From Candidatus Firestoneibacteriota bacterium (GTDB lineage Bacteria > Oederibacteriota > JAAXVQ01): DNA of 5,008 nt. The stretch covers positions 1 through 5,008 of the forward strand of contig JAAXVQ010000185.1 in the NCBI GenBank assembly GCA_013335425.1. The letters are read 5' to 3'. This document shows, piece after piece, positions 4,677-5,008 of the stretch. Under the pieces are notes generated by a model. It ran no database searches. It was not told where the DNA came from and saw nothing but the letters and a program-made list of their open reading frames with translations. Every line of letters begins with the position of its first letter. Positions within the stretch are counted from its first letter, which is position 1. The translations under genes were made by a program, and so were the position numbers.

Positions 4677-5008
4677 ATGGAGAAGATCAAATTTGATATT
4701 GTCAGCACCAAGTGGGGGTTCGTGGCGCTCAGCTTGAGCAAGCATGGGCTGCGGCACGTAATTTTGCCCAAAGCCAAGAAACAAGAGGCGTTTGACGCGC
4801 TTTGCGCCCAATTGCACGGCGAAGAACTGGTGCCGGACGAGAATAATCCGGTTTTAAAAGTAACCGGATCGAAAATCAAACAATATTTCCAGGGGCGTTC
4901 CGTAGAATTTATATTAAAACTGGACTATAATGTCGCCACCCAGTTTCAACGGGAAGTCTGGAGCGTGGCCCGGACCATACCCGCGGGGCAGACACGCACC
5001 TATGGTTG
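4677..5008 (+). CDS. ogt: O6-alkylguanine-DNA alkyltransferase, Ogt/MGMT family (5' part, runs off the window)
   Basis: These 110 codons are the start of a methylated-DNA--protein-cysteine methyltransferase, a suicide repair protein that moves alkyl groups from O6 of guanine onto its own cysteine. Residues 1-85 form the variable N-terminal domain (DIVSTKWGFVALSLSKHGLR, then KVTGSKIKQYFQGRSVEFIL). The conserved DNA-binding domain then begins with FQREVWSVARTIPAGQTRTYG (90-110), the family's F...VW....IP.G.T.TYG block. The helix-turn-helix and the catalytic PCHR cysteine lie beyond the right edge, so activity cannot be judged here. The start is well fixed: a stop TAG at 4671-4673 lies in frame two codons before the ATG. 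The ribosome site is weak, with AAAGGG at 4659-4664, twelve bases away. The choice between the Ogt and Ada-C subfamilies is uncertain; the length of the N-domain favours a stand-alone protein. Confidence 0.92.
   Translation, partial: MEKIKFDIVSTKWGFVALSLSKHGLRHVILPKAKKQEAFDALCAQLHGEELVPDENNPVLKVTGSKIKQYFQGRSVEFILKLDYNVATQFQREVWSVARTIPAGQTRTYG

Overview
The window comes from a Gram-negative bacterium with about 58-60% GC coding DNA, and carries mostly conserved housekeeping genes. An LptE-type outer-membrane lipoprotein, the lipid II flippase MurJ and lipobox processing all point to a diderm cell wall. The dispersed intergenic repeats and the gene order leuS-lptE-holA-(rpsT)-murJ would suit an uncultured lineage such as Omnitrophota or a PVC relative. 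That placement is a weak inference from memory of gene order, not something the sequence proves. The window looks like part of a metagenome-assembled contig, because its left end appears chimeric.

Layout: 1-114 has no gene but holds seven tandem copies of a heptamer (GAACTAA/GAACCAA). A 249-codon open frame at 115-864 joins two unrelated pieces. Its first ~82 codons (about 40% GC) resemble the N-terminus of the lactate-utilisation iron-sulfur protein LutB, most like Bacteroidota versions. The rest (about 60% GC) is the C-terminal end of leucyl-tRNA synthetase. The composition switches at about position 360. Next come lptE (993-1520) and holA (1520-2557), overlapping by one base. The ribosomal protein S20 gene rpsT lies on the minus strand (2612-2875), convergent with holA. 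A perfect 13-bp hairpin between them has its U-tract on the rpsT side. rpsT has a good sigma-70 promoter and a leader hairpin that covers its Shine-Dalgarno sequence. murJ (3010-4617) diverges from rpsT. A second heptamer tract (TAGAGAG type) at 4627-4654 precedes the start of an Ogt/MGMT-family O6-alkylguanine-DNA alkyltransferase gene, which runs off the right edge.

Together the genes serve translation (leuS, rpsT), replication (holA), envelope building (lptE, murJ) and DNA repair (ogt). I see no mobile element, CRISPR array, defence system or tRNA, and no convincing undescribed system. The points that merit checking are the in-frame LutB/LeuRS chimera, most likely an assembly artefact, the two heptamer tracts that close all three plus-strand frames, the palindrome that looks like a dispersed repeat serving as a terminator, and the start site and leader structure of rpsT.
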